Of a DNA stretch of 64,000 nt, positions 10,780 to 19,660 are shown one piece after another (position 1 is the first letter of the stretch; the number at the start of each line of letters is the position of its first letter). The position numbers and the translations under genes were made by a program. The notes under the pieces were generated by a model. That model did not search any database. It saw nothing but the letters and a program-made list of their open reading frames with translations, and was not told the DNA's origin. The DNA is from Streptomyces sp. NBC_01275. GTDB lineage: Bacteria; Actinomycetota; Actinomycetes; Streptomycetales; Streptomycetaceae. Location: contig NZ_JAPEOZ010000001.1 of NCBI RefSeq assembly GCF_026340655.1, positions 2,790,001 through 2,854,000 of the forward strand, read 5' to 3'.

Positions 10780-10920
10780 CTACGCCGTCTTCGCGAGGGC
10801 GAGCCAGCGGGGTACGTCGACCTCGGCGTGGACGGTCCTGCCCGGCGACTCCCGGTCCACCGCCTCCCCGCGGGCGGCGACCGCGTCCACGAGGACCAGC
10901 CCGCGGCCCCGTAGGACCAC
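10780..10920 (-). pseudogene. C-terminal fragment of an HATPase-type (anti-sigma-like) ATP-binding protein
   Basis: The minus-strand frame reads MVLRGRGLVLVDAVAARG... and ends ...GRTVHAEVDVPRWLALAKTA. GRGLxLVxxxA followed some 25 residues later by GxTVxxEV is the end of the small ATP-binding regulator kinases common in Streptomyces. Only about 47 codons remain and the frame runs back into the stop of the DUF4360 gene, so the N-terminal two thirds are missing. Codon third positions are still coding-like, so the loss is probably recent. Confidence 0.5.
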
Positions 10921-10935
10921 GGGCGGTCGATCGTC

Positions 10936-11586
10936 CTACTTGCCCGGGCACTCCTTCCAGGCCATGTGGTAGACGGTGTTGATGTCGCCGTCGGTCGAGT
11001 CCATCGTCATGAAGCTGACCTTGCTCGGCGAGGAGGTGCCGGCGTTGACGCGGAGCTCGGTGTTGATGTTGAAGTTGCGCTGGACTCCGCAGGGCGCGTA
11101 GACCAGGTTGGCCCAGTCGGTGGTGTCGGTGGCCTGCCAGTTGTCGTTGAGCGCGCCGTTGAAGGCGTGGTTCTTGAACACCGTCTGCGACGAGCCCTGG
11201 AAGTAGTACGAGGCCCGCTGCACGGCGTTCGAGCCGGACTGGAGCGCGGCGAAGCCGCGGTAGTCCGCCTGCGCGATGGCGTACGTGAAGCCCGACGGGA
11301 CATGCACGATCAGGCTGAGCTGACAGTTCTTGCGGAAGGCGGTCGGGTCGGAGTTGCCGCCGACCTGGGCGAGGTACTCGCTGTAGGTCACCGTGAACGC
11401 GGTGTTGTCCTCGGAGACGGCGACGGCCGCCGTGCCGGGGCGGCAGCCGGAGCCGTTCACCGTGGCGACGTCGATGACGATCTTGTCCGGGGGCGGGTCG
11501 ACGAACCCGCCCGACGGGTTGTGCGCGGGCACCGCCGCGGTGACGAGGGCGGCTACCGCGCCGCCCAGGAGCAGTCCACTTGCCAT
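10936..11586 (-). CDS. Secreted DUF4360 family protein
   Basis: A 216-residue exported protein. The N-terminus MASGLLLGGAVAALVTAAVPAH is a signal peptide; the rest matches the DUF4360 pattern (IDVATVNGSGCRPGTAAVAVSEDN, TVTYSEYLAQVGG, KNCQLSLIVHVPSGFTYAI). Six Cys could form disulfides. The family is secreted in actinobacteria and fungi and has no assigned biochemical role. The start at 11586 follows GAGGAG; codons upstream to 11643 lack a ribosome site. Confidence 0.85.
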   Translation of the reverse strand: MASGLLLGGAVAALVTAAVPAHNPSGGFVDPPPDKIVIDVATVNGSGCRPGTAAVAVSEDNTAFTVTYSEYLAQVGGNSDPTAFRKNCQLSLIVHVPSGFTYAIAQADYRGFAALQSGSNAVQRASYYFQGSSQTVFKNHAFNGALNDNWQATDTTDWANLVYAPCGVQRNFNINTELRVNAGTSSPSKVSFMTMDSTDGDINTVYHMAWKECPGK

Positions 11587-11830
11587 GGGGGGTCTCTCCT
11601 CTTCGTTGAAGCGTGGAGAACCTATGAATTTCCTGTGAAGCACCGCGGCGAGGGAATCGTAGGGAGAGCCCTGGGGCGAGGACAGGCCGAACTCCGGCCA
11701 TTCACCCCGGCCCGTTCACACCGCTATGCCCGAACTCCCGTTCATTCCGGCGGAGTTGGGCGTCAGATCCCCAGGTCCTTCACAGCCGCACATTAAGGAT
11801 TTCCTCAGGTGCGCTCCTAACTTCTTGCAC

Positions 11831-12682
11831 ATGACGGGAAACACAGAGCACAACGAGACCATCAACTCCGACGACAACCAGGAGCCGGGCAAACACCGGC
11901 GGGACAAGAGCATCCAGCGCCGCCGGGTGCTGATAGGCGGCACCGCCGTCGCGGCCGTCGGCGGGCTCGCCGTCGCGGGGTTCGCCTCGGCGGACACCCC
12001 GAGCAGCGAGTCCTCGACCTCCGCCGTGGAGGCCGAGGCCGGCTCCTCCGCCTCCACCGCGAGCGGCGTCTGCACCCTGAACGCCGAGGTCACCGAAGGC
12101 CCGTACTCCCTCGACGGTGCGCTCGTCCGGGAGGACATCCGGGAGGACAAGGAGGGCGTGGAGGTCCAGTACACCTTCACCGTCGTCGACCAGGCCAACG
12201 ACTGCGAGCCGCTCGCCGACGCCCTCGTCGAGATCTGGCACTGCGACTCGCTCGGCGAGTACTCCGGATTCGTGGGCGGCAACGGCCACACCGAGGACGA
12301 CAACGGCACGTTTTTGCGCGGCGGTCAGATGACCGACACCAACGGCCAGTGCAGCATCACCTCGATCTGGCCCGGCCACTACGTCTCGCGCGCCGTGCAC
12401 GTCCATATGCGAGTGCACACGGAGGTGACGCTCACCGACGACTCGTACACCGGCGGCGAGGTCATCCACACCGGCCAGCTCTTCTTCGACGCCGACATCA
12501 ACGAGGAGGTCCAGGCGAGCTCGCCGTACTCGGACAACACCACCAAGGAGACGGCCCTCGCCGACGACTCCATCTACGACGACGGAGGGGCCTCCTCCGG
12601 CCTGCTCACCCTCACCGCCCTCGGCTCCAGCGTGTCCGACGGCTACAAGGCGACGCTGACCGTGGGCGTCAACAGCGCCTGA
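11831..12682 (+). CDS. Secreted intradiol ring-cleavage dioxygenase-like protein, copy 2
   Basis: A 283-residue paralogue of the protein at 9870. It has a longer hydrophilic N-terminus, a twin-arginine signal (QRRRVLIGGTAVAAVGGLAV), a Ser/Ala-rich linker, and the same core: TEGPYSLDGALVREDIREDK, ALVEIWHCDSLGEYSGF, and YVSRAVHVHMRVH in place of the HIHIKVH of copy 1. Both end with near-identical LLTLTALGSS segments. ATG 11831 is preferred because the codons upstream to 11726 do not look like a signal peptide. The two copies enclose the divergent DUF4360 gene. Confidence 0.8.
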   Translation: MTGNTEHNETINSDDNQEPGKHRRDKSIQRRRVLIGGTAVAAVGGLAVAGFASADTPSSESSTSAVEAEAGSSASTASGVCTLNAEVTEGPYSLDGALVREDIREDKEGVEVQYTFTVVDQANDCEPLADALVEIWHCDSLGEYSGFVGGNGHTEDDNGTFLRGGQMTDTNGQCSITSIWPGHYVSRAVHVHMRVHTEVTLTDDSYTGGEVIHTGQLFFDADINEEVQASSPYSDNTTKETALADDSIYDDGGASSGLLTLTALGSSVSDGYKATLTVGVNSA

Positions 12683-12697
12683 TCCCACCCCCGCTGT

Positions 12698-13609
12698 TCA
12701 GGCGGTGACGGGCTGCCGCTCCTCGGCGGACTCGGTCGCGGAATCCTTCTCTTTCAGGTGCGCCCGGACCGAGTACGCCAGGGCGGCGGCCCACACCGCG
12801 TACAGCACGACGTAGACGACCGTGCTCACGGTCCCCGACGCAGCGATCCAGTCGCTCTTCAGGAGCGTACGGACGTTGGTCACGATGATGACGCCGCCGA
12901 CCGCCGAGCCCAGCACGCGCGGCGGGAGGAGGCGGACCAGCCAGGCGGCGACAGGGGCCGCGACCAGACCGCCGAGCAGGAAGGCGAGGACCCAGGTCCA
13001 GGTCAGGCCCTGGGACCCGAGCGAGAAGAGGAAGCCGAGGCTCGCGGCGACCGCCACCAGGAACTCGCTCGTGTCGATCGAGCCGATCACCTTACGGGGC
13101 TCCAGCCGGCCGCTGGCCAGCAGCGCCGGAGTGCCGACCGGGCCCCAGCCGCCCCCGCCGGTCGCGTCCAGGAAGCCGGCGACCAGGCCGAGCGGGGTGA
13201 GGAAGCGGCGGCGGAGCGGCTGGCCGAGGCGGTCCTTGGGCAGGCCCCGGAAGGTGAACCGGGACATCACGTACAGGCCCAGACCCAGCAGGATCAGGGA
13301 CATCACCGGCTCAGCGACCTCGGTCGACAGCCGGGAGAGGACCGTCGCGCCCAGGAAGGAGCCCACCGCGCCCGGGACGCCGATCCTCGCCACGACCTTC
13401 CAGTCGACGTTCCCGAAGCGCCAGTGCGAGGCCCCCGACATCAGCGTCGTGCCGATCTCGGCCAGATGCACCGTCGCCGAGGCGACGGCCGGGTTGGTGC
13501 CCATGGCCAGCAGCAGGGTCGTCGAGGTCACCCCGTAGGCCATGCCGAGGCTGCCGTCCACGAGCTGGGCTCCGAGGCCCGCGAGGGCGAGCAGTATCAG
13601 CGTGCGCAT
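12698..13609 (-). CDS. TauE/SafE family membrane transporter
   Basis: A 303-residue membrane protein with about eight hydrophobic segments, starting MRTLILLALAGLGAQLVDGSLGMAYG. The segments ATVHLAEIGTTLMSGASHW and GFLDATGGGGWGPVGTPAL are diagnostic of the TauE/SafE family, which exports sulfite, sulfoacetate or related anions. The C-terminus is charged and cytoplasmic. It converges on the dioxygenase-like gene with 15 bases between the stops. Confidence 0.88.
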   Translation of the reverse strand: MRTLILLALAGLGAQLVDGSLGMAYGVTSTTLLLAMGTNPAVASATVHLAEIGTTLMSGASHWRFGNVDWKVVARIGVPGAVGSFLGATVLSRLSTEVAEPVMSLILLGLGLYVMSRFTFRGLPKDRLGQPLRRRFLTPLGLVAGFLDATGGGGWGPVGTPALLASGRLEPRKVIGSIDTSEFLVAVAASLGFLFSLGSQGLTWTWVLAFLLGGLVAAPVAAWLVRLLPPRVLGSAVGGVIIVTNVRTLLKSDWIAASGTVSTVVYVVLYAVWAAALAYSVRAHLKEKDSATESAEERQPVTA

Positions 13610-13679
13610 GGGACTCCCGTTCCGTTTCCTGCCTTCCCCACCGGTTAGATAGGGATGAACGGGAGGCGATGCTAGGCCC

Positions 13680-15845
13680 TCAAGCTGAGATCCCCCTGAA
13701 CGTGTGATGAGGGCCGCTCACAGACGGCGGCCGAGGGCCGTCAGGGCTGTCAGGGCCGTCAGTGCCGTCCTCGTGTCGCCGGAACAGCGCGCCCGGCCAC
13801 CACATCCAGCGGCCCACGTCCAGGGTCAGGGCCGTGACCAGCACCGACCGGACGACCATGGTGTCCAGCAGTACGCCGAACGCCACCGCGAACCCGAGCT
13901 CCGCCGCGAACACCAGCGGCAGCGAGGCCATCGCCGCGAAGGTGCCGGCCAGGACGAGGCCCGCCGAGGTGATCACCCCTCCGGTGGCGGACAGGCCGCT
14001 CAGCGCGCCGCGCCGGGTGCCGTGCAGCAGCGCCTCCTCGCGCACCCGGGTGACCAGGAAGATGTTGTAGTCGATGCCCAGCGCGACCAGGAACACGAAC
14101 GTCAGGAGCGGGAAGGAGGCCTCCGCCCCGGCGAAGTGGAACACATGGTCGAAGATCAGAGCGCTCACCCCGAGGGCCGCTCCGAACGACAGGACGACCG
14201 TCGCCATGAGCAGCAGCGGCGCGACGACCGCCCGCAGCAGCAGCGCGAGGATGAGGAACACCGTGACCAGCACGATCGGGATGATCACCCTGGAGTCGCG
14301 GGCGGCCGCCTTCTGCGTGTCGACGACGATCGCCGTGCTGCCGCCGACCTGGGCGTCCGCGCCCTCGATCGCGTGGACCGCGGTTCTGGCCCGCTCGACG
14401 GTGCGCATCGCGGCCGTACTGCTCGGGTCGTCCTTCAGCTCCCCGAGCATCACGGCCTCCCCGTCCTTGACCATCGGCGTCGAGACGTCTGCGACTCCCG
14501 GCACCCCGGACAGCGCGGCCCTCACCCGGTCCGCCGAGGCCGCCTTCGCCACGACGTAGACGGGGTCGCCCGACCCGGCCGGGAAGTGCCGGGACTGGAT
14601 CTCCTCGCCGACGGCCATCGGCGGCGTGCCCGTGAACTGGTCCCTGTTCGCGAGCCCGTCGGCCTTGAGCCCGAACGCCCCGACCGCCATGACGCCCAGG
14701 ACGAGCGCGGTGCCGATCCACACGATCCGCGGCCGCGCGGAGACGGCCCTGCCGACCCGGGCCCACACTCCGCCCTCGGTCTCGGCCTCGGTCTCGGACT
14801 TCTCGGCCGTTCCGTACGACGGTGCCACCGGCCAGAAGATCCAGCGGCCGCAGACGACCAGCAGGGCCGGCATCAGGGTGACCATGGCGAGCAGGCCGAC
14901 GAGGATGCCGACGGCGCAGGCCGGTCCGAGGCCCTGGGTGGAGTTGAGGGTGGCCAGCATCAGCAGCAGCAGGCTGACCGCGACGGTCGCGGCGCTGGCG
15001 ACGATCGCGGGGCCGGAGCGGTGCAGAGCCTCCGCCATCGCCTCGTGCCGGTCCTCGTGCCGGCGCAGCTCCTCCCGGTACCGCGAGGTGAGCAGCAGCG
15101 CGTAGTCGGTGGCGGCCCCGAACACCAGCACCGTCAGGATGAAGCTGGTCTGCTTGTTGACGACGAGGCCGGCGTTCTTCGCCAGCAGGTAGATCACCGC
15201 CTCTGAGGTGACCAGGGCTCCGCCCGCGGTCAGCAGCGGCAGCAGGGGAAGCACCGGGCTGCGGTAGGTGAGCAGCAGGATGAGGACCACCACCGACGCG
15301 GTGATCGTCGTCAGGCCGCCGCCTCCGCTGAAGGCCTTGATGGAGTCCGACGCGTAACCGGCCGGTCCGGTGACATGGAAGCCCAGACCGGCCTCGGCGT
15401 TCCGTTCGCCGACCTCGTTGATCGCGTCGACGACCTTGCCGATCCCCTCCCAGCCCTTCTGGTCCTTGTGGACCTGGACCACGGTCTGGACGGCCTTGCC
15501 GTCCTGCGCCTTCACCGGGCCCTGCGGCTGGCCCACGACGTTCTCGATGCCCTGGAAGGCCTCCGCGTCGGCCCGCGCCCTGGTCAGGTCGGCCGGGGTG
15601 ACGCCCTCGGGCCGGTCGTAGATCACGATCGCGGGCAGGGTGTCCGCGAGCTGGAACTTCTCGGCCCGATCCACGATGCTCGTCGACTCCGCGTTGCCGG
15701 GCAGCCAGGCCGAGTTGTCGTTCTGCTCCACGTCGCCGAGCTTCCCGGCCAGCATGAGGGCCGGGACCAACAGGGCCGCCCAGAGGGCGAGGACGACCCA
15801 CTTCGCCACCCTGCCACCGGGCAGGGACGCTATTTTCCGCACCAT
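13680..15845 (-). CDS. MMPL/RND-family membrane transporter
   Basis: A 721-residue transporter of the MmpL type, which uses proton-motive force to export lipids or drugs. It starts MVRKIASLPGGRVAKWVVLALWAALLVPAL, has a large outside domain after the first helix (roughly residues 35-180), a block of five or six helices, a second outside domain and a final helix block. The GAATDYALLLTSRYREEL and ALGIDYNIFLVTRVREEAL segments carry the conserved Asp-Tyr pairs of the proton relay. It begins 17 bases after the stop of the sigma factor gene, so the two form an operon. Confidence 0.9.
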   Translation of the reverse strand: MVRKIASLPGGRVAKWVVLALWAALLVPALMLAGKLGDVEQNDNSAWLPGNAESTSIVDRAEKFQLADTLPAIVIYDRPEGVTPADLTRARADAEAFQGIENVVGQPQGPVKAQDGKAVQTVVQVHKDQKGWEGIGKVVDAINEVGERNAEAGLGFHVTGPAGYASDSIKAFSGGGGLTTITASVVVLILLLTYRSPVLPLLPLLTAGGALVTSEAVIYLLAKNAGLVVNKQTSFILTVLVFGAATDYALLLTSRYREELRRHEDRHEAMAEALHRSGPAIVASAATVAVSLLLLMLATLNSTQGLGPACAVGILVGLLAMVTLMPALLVVCGRWIFWPVAPSYGTAEKSETEAETEGGVWARVGRAVSARPRIVWIGTALVLGVMAVGAFGLKADGLANRDQFTGTPPMAVGEEIQSRHFPAGSGDPVYVVAKAASADRVRAALSGVPGVADVSTPMVKDGEAVMLGELKDDPSSTAAMRTVERARTAVHAIEGADAQVGGSTAIVVDTQKAAARDSRVIIPIVLVTVFLILALLLRAVVAPLLLMATVVLSFGAALGVSALIFDHVFHFAGAEASFPLLTFVFLVALGIDYNIFLVTRVREEALLHGTRRGALSGLSATGGVITSAGLVLAGTFAAMASLPLVFAAELGFAVAFGVLLDTMVVRSVLVTALTLDVGRWMWWPGALFRRHEDGTDGPDSPDGPRPPSVSGPHHTFRGISA

Positions 15846-15862
15846 GTGGATTGCCTCGGTCC

Positions 15863-16753
15863 TCAGTTGACGTGAGCGAGCTTGTCGGGGTTGGCGACGG
15901 TGTAGATCCCGCACACCTGATCGCCGTCCGGGGTGAGGTCGAGGACCATGACGGCGTAGGGGGTGCCGCCGGCGAACAGCAGCGCCGACGGGTCGCCGTT
16001 GACCCTGCGGTAGACGACGTCGAGGCCCTTGCCGGAGCGGGGGGCGAGCGCGGCGAACAGACGGGCGACCTTGTCCCGGCCGTGGACCGGACGCAGGCCC
16101 GCCGCCTGGCTCTTGCCTCCGCCGTCGCTCCACAGGGTCACGTCCGGAGCCAGGATCTCCAGGAGGGCGTCCAGGTCGCCGCCGAGCGCGGCGGCCAGGA
16201 AACGTTCCGTCACCTGCTGCCGGACGTGCGGGGCGGGCTCGTAGCGGGGGCGTCGGGCCTGGACGTGCTCGCGGGCCCGGTGGGCGAGCTGGCGGATCGC
16301 CGCGGGGCTGCGGCCGAGGATCTCCGCGATCTCGGTGTGCGCGTAGCCGAACACCTCGTGCAGGACGAACACCCCGCGCTCCAGCGGGGTCAGGGTCTCC
16401 AGGACCACCAGCAGCGCCATCGACACCGACTCGGCGCGCACCGCCGTATCGGCGACGTCGGAGACCAGCGGTTCAGGAAGCCACGGCCCGACGTAGGTCT
16501 CCCGGCGGCGGCTGATGGCGGCCTGATGGGCGAGAGCCCGGTTGACCGCGATCCGCACGAGATAGGCGCGCGGGTTCTCGATCGGCTCGACGCTCGACGC
16601 CTGGTCTTCCGGCCTCCGGCTTCTGGCCGTCCACGACAACCAGGTCTCCTGCACCACGTCCTCGGTGTCGGCGATGCTGCCGAGCATGTTGTAGACGATG
16701 GAGAACAGCAGCTCACGGTGGGCGTTGAAGGTCTGTGTCACAGAGTCTGGCAA
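15863..16753 (-). CDS. sigJ: ECF sigma factor, ECF41/SigJ type, with SnoaL-like C-terminal extension
   Basis: Directs RNA polymerase to a small set of promoters. Residues ~5-75 form sigma region 2 (FSIVYNMLGSIADTEDVVQETWL) and ~115-180 region 4 (LTPLERGVFVLHEVFGY). The C-terminal ~115 residues are an NTF2/SnoaL-like domain. Three motifs that define ECF41 are present: WLPEPL in the linker, DGGGK and NPDKL in the extension. In this group the extension, not an anti-sigma factor, controls activity. TTG 16753 is chosen because GGAGG lies 7 bases before it. It is followed by the MMPL transporter gene rather than the usual ECF41 partner. Confidence 0.92.
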   Translation of the reverse strand: MPDSVTQTFNAHRELLFSIVYNMLGSIADTEDVVQETWLSWTARSRRPEDQASSVEPIENPRAYLVRIAVNRALAHQAAISRRRETYVGPWLPEPLVSDVADTAVRAESVSMALLVVLETLTPLERGVFVLHEVFGYAHTEIAEILGRSPAAIRQLAHRAREHVQARRPRYEPAPHVRQQVTERFLAAALGGDLDALLEILAPDVTLWSDGGGKSQAAGLRPVHGRDKVARLFAALAPRSGKGLDVVYRRVNGDPSALLFAGGTPYAVMVLDLTPDGDQVCGIYTVANPDKLAHVN

Positions 16754-16811
16754 GGTGGGGCCTCCCCGTTGCGGACGTGTTCCGAACTGAGAGCGCTCCA
16801 GGCACCCGGAG

Positions 16812-16818
16812 TGTGACA
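16812..16818 (-). promoter_or_regulatory. ECF41-type -35 element upstream of the sigma factor
   Basis: On the minus strand TGTCACA, the published ECF41 -35 sequence. Sixteen bases downstream the strand reads CGCT, against an expected CGTC, so the -10 match is only partial. It sits 59 bases before the TTG start and would allow autoregulation. Confidence 0.45.
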
Positions 16819-16852
16819 TCCACTCCCGATATGTGATCTACATCGCAAGCCT

Positions 16853-16879
16853 TACGGGTTCTACGGGTTCTACGGGTTC
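16853..16879 (-). repeat. 9-bp tandem repeat spanning the Rrf2 stop codon
   Basis: Three exact copies of tacgggttc. Read on the minus strand they give AAC CCG TAG AAC CCG TAG AAC CCG TAA, so the gene has three in-frame stops in a row. Confidence 0.85.
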
Positions 16880-17328
16880 TCCCAGGCCGCCGGTTCCGCC
16901 GCCAGCGACTGCACCGGCTCGGGGAGGGCGTCCGCCGCGATGTCGGCGATCGTGACGCCCTCCAGGATCCGCCGCACGTTCGCCCGCAACGCGATCCACA
17001 GCGGCAGCAGCGGCTGCGCGGAGCCCGTGTACGTCAGACCGGTCGGGCGTTCGCCGCGTACGGAGACGATCGGGCCGTCCACCGCCCTGATCACGTCCGC
17101 GACCGTGATCGCCGCCGGGTCCCGGGCGAGCCGGTAGCCGCCGCCTCCGCCGCGCCGGCTGTCGACGACCCCGGCGCGCCGCAGATCGCCGAGGATCCCT
17201 TCCAGGAACTTGTGCGGGATGTCCTGCGCGGCGGCGATCGCCTCCGCCTTCACGGGGTCGCCGCCCTGCCGTACGGCGAGTTCCAGTACCGCCCGTACCG
17301 CGTAGTCCGCGCGCGCCGAGATCCTCAT
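16870..17328 (-). CDS. Rrf2 family transcriptional regulator without Fe-S cysteines
   Basis: A 152-residue winged-helix protein starting MRISARADYAVRAVLELAVRQ, the typical Rrf2 N-terminus, followed by IPHKFLEGILGDLRRAGVVDSRRGGGGGYRLAR (recognition helix and wing). Members such as IscR and NsrR bind an iron-sulfur cluster through three Cys; this protein has none, so it should sense something else or act without a cluster. It begins 16 bases after the GH51 gene on the same strand and probably shares its transcript. Confidence 0.88.
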   Translation of the reverse strand: MRISARADYAVRAVLELAVRQGGDPVKAEAIAAAQDIPHKFLEGILGDLRRAGVVDSRRGGGGGYRLARDPAAITVADVIRAVDGPIVSVRGERPTGLTYTGSAQPLLPLWIALRANVRRILEGVTIADIAADALPEPVQSLAAEPAAWENP

Positions 17329-17344
17329 GCGCCCATTGTGGGGT

Positions 17345-18862
17345 CTATGCCAGGCGGATCACGTTCCAGGACAGCGGCTCCAGGGTCGCCGTCAGCGTGC
17401 CGTCGTCCGTGAGCGCCGTGCCGGACGCCGTGTGCGGGGCGACCCGCTCGGGCTCGGCGAGGGTGTTGCGGGCGTCCGGGTCGGCGTCGGCGAGCACGCT
17501 GTGCTCCACGACCGACGTCAGGTCCAGCCCGTTCAGCCCGACTTCGAGGGGCAGGGAGTCCGTACGGCTGCGGTTGACCGCGAAGACCGTGACCGAGCCG
17601 TCCGCGCCGCGCACCGCCGTGGCGTGCAGCAGATCCGCCTCGCCGTACTTCCGCGTCTCGTACGTAGGTGAGTCCACCCGTACGTCGAGGACCTCGCCCC
17701 GGCCGTACCGGGAGGCCTGGGCGAACGGGAAGAAGGTCGTCTGCCGCCAGGCCGGGCCGCCCGGCTCGGTGAGGATCGGCGCGATGACGTTGACCAGCTG
17801 GGCCAGACAGGCCACCGTCACCCGGTCGGCGTGCCGGAGCAGGGCGATGAGGAGGGAGCCGAAGACGACGGCGTCCAGGACGCTGTAGTTGTCCTCCAGG
17901 AGCCGGGGGGCCTCCGGCCAGTCGCTCGGGTCGGCGGTGCGGGTCTGCTCCTCCCAGTGGGTGGTGTACCAGACGTTCCACTCGTCGAAGGAGAGGTCGA
18001 TCTTCTTCTTCGACTTGAGCTTCGCGCCGATGTGGTCGCAGGTGGCGACGACGTTCTCGATGAATGACTCCATGTCGACGGCCGAGGCCAGGAAGGAGTC
18101 GAGGTCGCCGTCGTGGGGCTGGTAGTAGGCGTGCAGCGAGATGTAGTCGACCAGGTCGTAGGTCTCGGTCAGGACCTTCGCCTCCCAGTCGGCGAAGGTC
18201 GGCATCGACTGGCTGGAGCTGCCGCAGGCGACGAGTTCGACGTCCTGGTCGATCTGGCGCATCGCGCGGGCCGTCTCGGCTGCGAGCCTGCCGTACTCCT
18301 CGGCGGTCTTGTGGCCGGTCTGCCAGGGGCCGTCCATCTCGTTGCCCAGGCACCACAGCCGGATGCCGAAGGGGTCCTTGTCGCCGTGCGCGACCCGCAG
18401 GTCCGACAGCGCGGTGCCGGCGGGGTGGTTGGCGTACTCCTGGAGCTCCAGGGCCTCCGCCACGCCTCGCGTGCCCAGGTTCACGGCCATCATCGGCTCG
18501 GCCTGCGGGCCGACCTCCTTGAGGAACGAGATGTACTCGGAGAGACCGAACCGGTTCGTCTCCGTGGAGCGCCAGGCCAGGTCGAGGCGGCGGGGGCGGT
18601 CCTCGGCGGGGCCCACCGAGTCCTCCCACTTGTAGCCCGAGACGAAGTTGCCGCCGGGGTAGCGGATCGTGGTCACGCCCAGTTCCCGGATCAGGTCCAG
18701 GACGTCCGTGCGGAGGCCTTCGGCGTCCGCGGCGGGGTGGCCGGGCTCGTGGACGCCGGTGTAGACGCAGCGGCCGAGGTGTTCGACGAAGGAGCCGAAA
18801 AGGCGGGGGTTGACCTGGCCGACGGTGAAGGCGGGGTCGAGGGTGAAGCGGGCGGTTCGCAT
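17345..18862 (-). CDS. Alpha-L-arabinofuranosidase, glycoside hydrolase family 51
   Basis: Releases L-arabinose from arabino-oligosaccharides. The 505-residue protein has no signal peptide, as usual for GH51, so it works inside the cell. GSFVEHLGRCVYTG and TTIRYPGGNFVSGYKWEDSVGP mark the start of the barrel; the acid/base Glu is in CLGNEMDGPW (about E175) and the nucleophile in FDEWNVWY (about E294). ATG 18862 follows GAAAGG; the codon at 18889 lacks a ribosome site. A motif shared with two other promoters lies 34 bases upstream. The product fits with AraA and AraD encoded at the window's end. Confidence 0.93.
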   Translation of the reverse strand: MRTARFTLDPAFTVGQVNPRLFGSFVEHLGRCVYTGVHEPGHPAADAEGLRTDVLDLIRELGVTTIRYPGGNFVSGYKWEDSVGPAEDRPRRLDLAWRSTETNRFGLSEYISFLKEVGPQAEPMMAVNLGTRGVAEALELQEYANHPAGTALSDLRVAHGDKDPFGIRLWCLGNEMDGPWQTGHKTAEEYGRLAAETARAMRQIDQDVELVACGSSSQSMPTFADWEAKVLTETYDLVDYISLHAYYQPHDGDLDSFLASAVDMESFIENVVATCDHIGAKLKSKKKIDLSFDEWNVWYTTHWEEQTRTADPSDWPEAPRLLEDNYSVLDAVVFGSLLIALLRHADRVTVACLAQLVNVIAPILTEPGGPAWRQTTFFPFAQASRYGRGEVLDVRVDSPTYETRKYGEADLLHATAVRGADGSVTVFAVNRSRTDSLPLEVGLNGLDLTSVVEHSVLADADPDARNTLAEPERVAPHTASGTALTDDGTLTATLEPLSWNVIRLA

Positions 18863-18895
18863 GTGCGCCTTTCGACGTTCGACATTCATGGCTCG

Positions 18896-18934
18896 GTGTT
18901 CGATATTCCGGATCCTGCTCGTAGCTTCGAACGG
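18896..18934 (+). promoter_or_regulatory. Copy B of the shared promoter motif, with inverted partner
   Basis: GTGTTCGATATTCC at 18896-18909, and an inverted half CGAACGG at 18928-18934. The distance between the half-site centres is 32 bp, the same as in copy C upstream of the IclR gene (24387-24425). It lies in the region shared by the divergent GH51 and protease-like genes. Confidence 0.5.
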
Positions 18935-19045
18935 GACGCTAAATTCGATGCGCTTTGCGCGTCAAGGACTTCACGTGACGCGAACACAACCAGCCGCGTA
19001 GGCTCGAACGGCTGCCGTAGGGCGGTGAGAAGGGGGACGGAGCTG

Positions 19046-19660
19046 ATGGACATCGCGGGCGCGCGCGCGAGTGCGGCCCGGATCGCCTCGGCGCTGCGGC
19101 GCTCGAGGACCGGGCCGGCCATGCGCGACCTGACCGGCGACCTCTCCGCCGCCCTGCGGGCCAGACCCCGGCCCCCCGCCGGCGTCCGGGACGTGTGCCG
19201 CGCGCTCTGCGAGGAGATGGCCGCACGGCGCGGCGGACGCCCCGTCGAGCTGCGGTTCGAGCGGTTCCCCGACGAGTTCGACGTGACGGGACTGTGGGTG
19301 GAGTTCCAGGACTTCGACCTGGTCATCGTCGAGGAGCGGGCCGAGGCCGTCCAGCAACTGGTCATCCTCGGCCACGAGTTGTGGCATCTGCACGCCGGGC
19401 ACCGGCACCACCACCACGGCGTCGGCACGGCTGCCGCGGGCGTCCTCGCCGCACAGCCCGGTTGGGACGACATCGCGCTGACCGTCGCCGCCCGCAACGG
19501 ATCCCGGGAGAGCGACGAGGCCGAGGCCGACGACTTCGGGCACCGGCTCGCGGCCGCCTTCCGGCGCTACCTGCCCGGCCCCGCGCCCGCGCCCTCCGCG
19601 GAGACGTCCCCGGTGCAGCGCACCCTCGGCTATCGCGGACGCAGAGGCACGGCGCGGTGA
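19046..19660 (+). CDS. ImmA/IrrE-like HExxH metallopeptidase-type protein
   Basis: A 204-residue protein whose centre has the zinc-protease motif HELWHLH (H110, E111, H114), preceded by GLWVEFQDFDLVIVEERAEAVQQLVILG. This layout belongs to the ImmA/IrrE group, which cleave or regulate repressors. No helix-turn-helix is attached. The GTGA at 19657-19660 couples it to the next gene, a MAB_1171c-type membrane protein; this pair recurs in actinobacteria, where the first member is often called a toxin component or regulator. The target is unknown. Confidence 0.75.
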   Translation: MDIAGARASAARIASALRRSRTGPAMRDLTGDLSAALRARPRPPAGVRDVCRALCEEMAARRGGRPVELRFERFPDEFDVTGLWVEFQDFDLVIVEERAEAVQQLVILGHELWHLHAGHRHHHHGVGTAAAGVLAAQPGWDDIALTVAARNGSRESDEAEADDFGHRLAAAFRRYLPGPAPAPSAETSPVQRTLGYRGRRGTAR

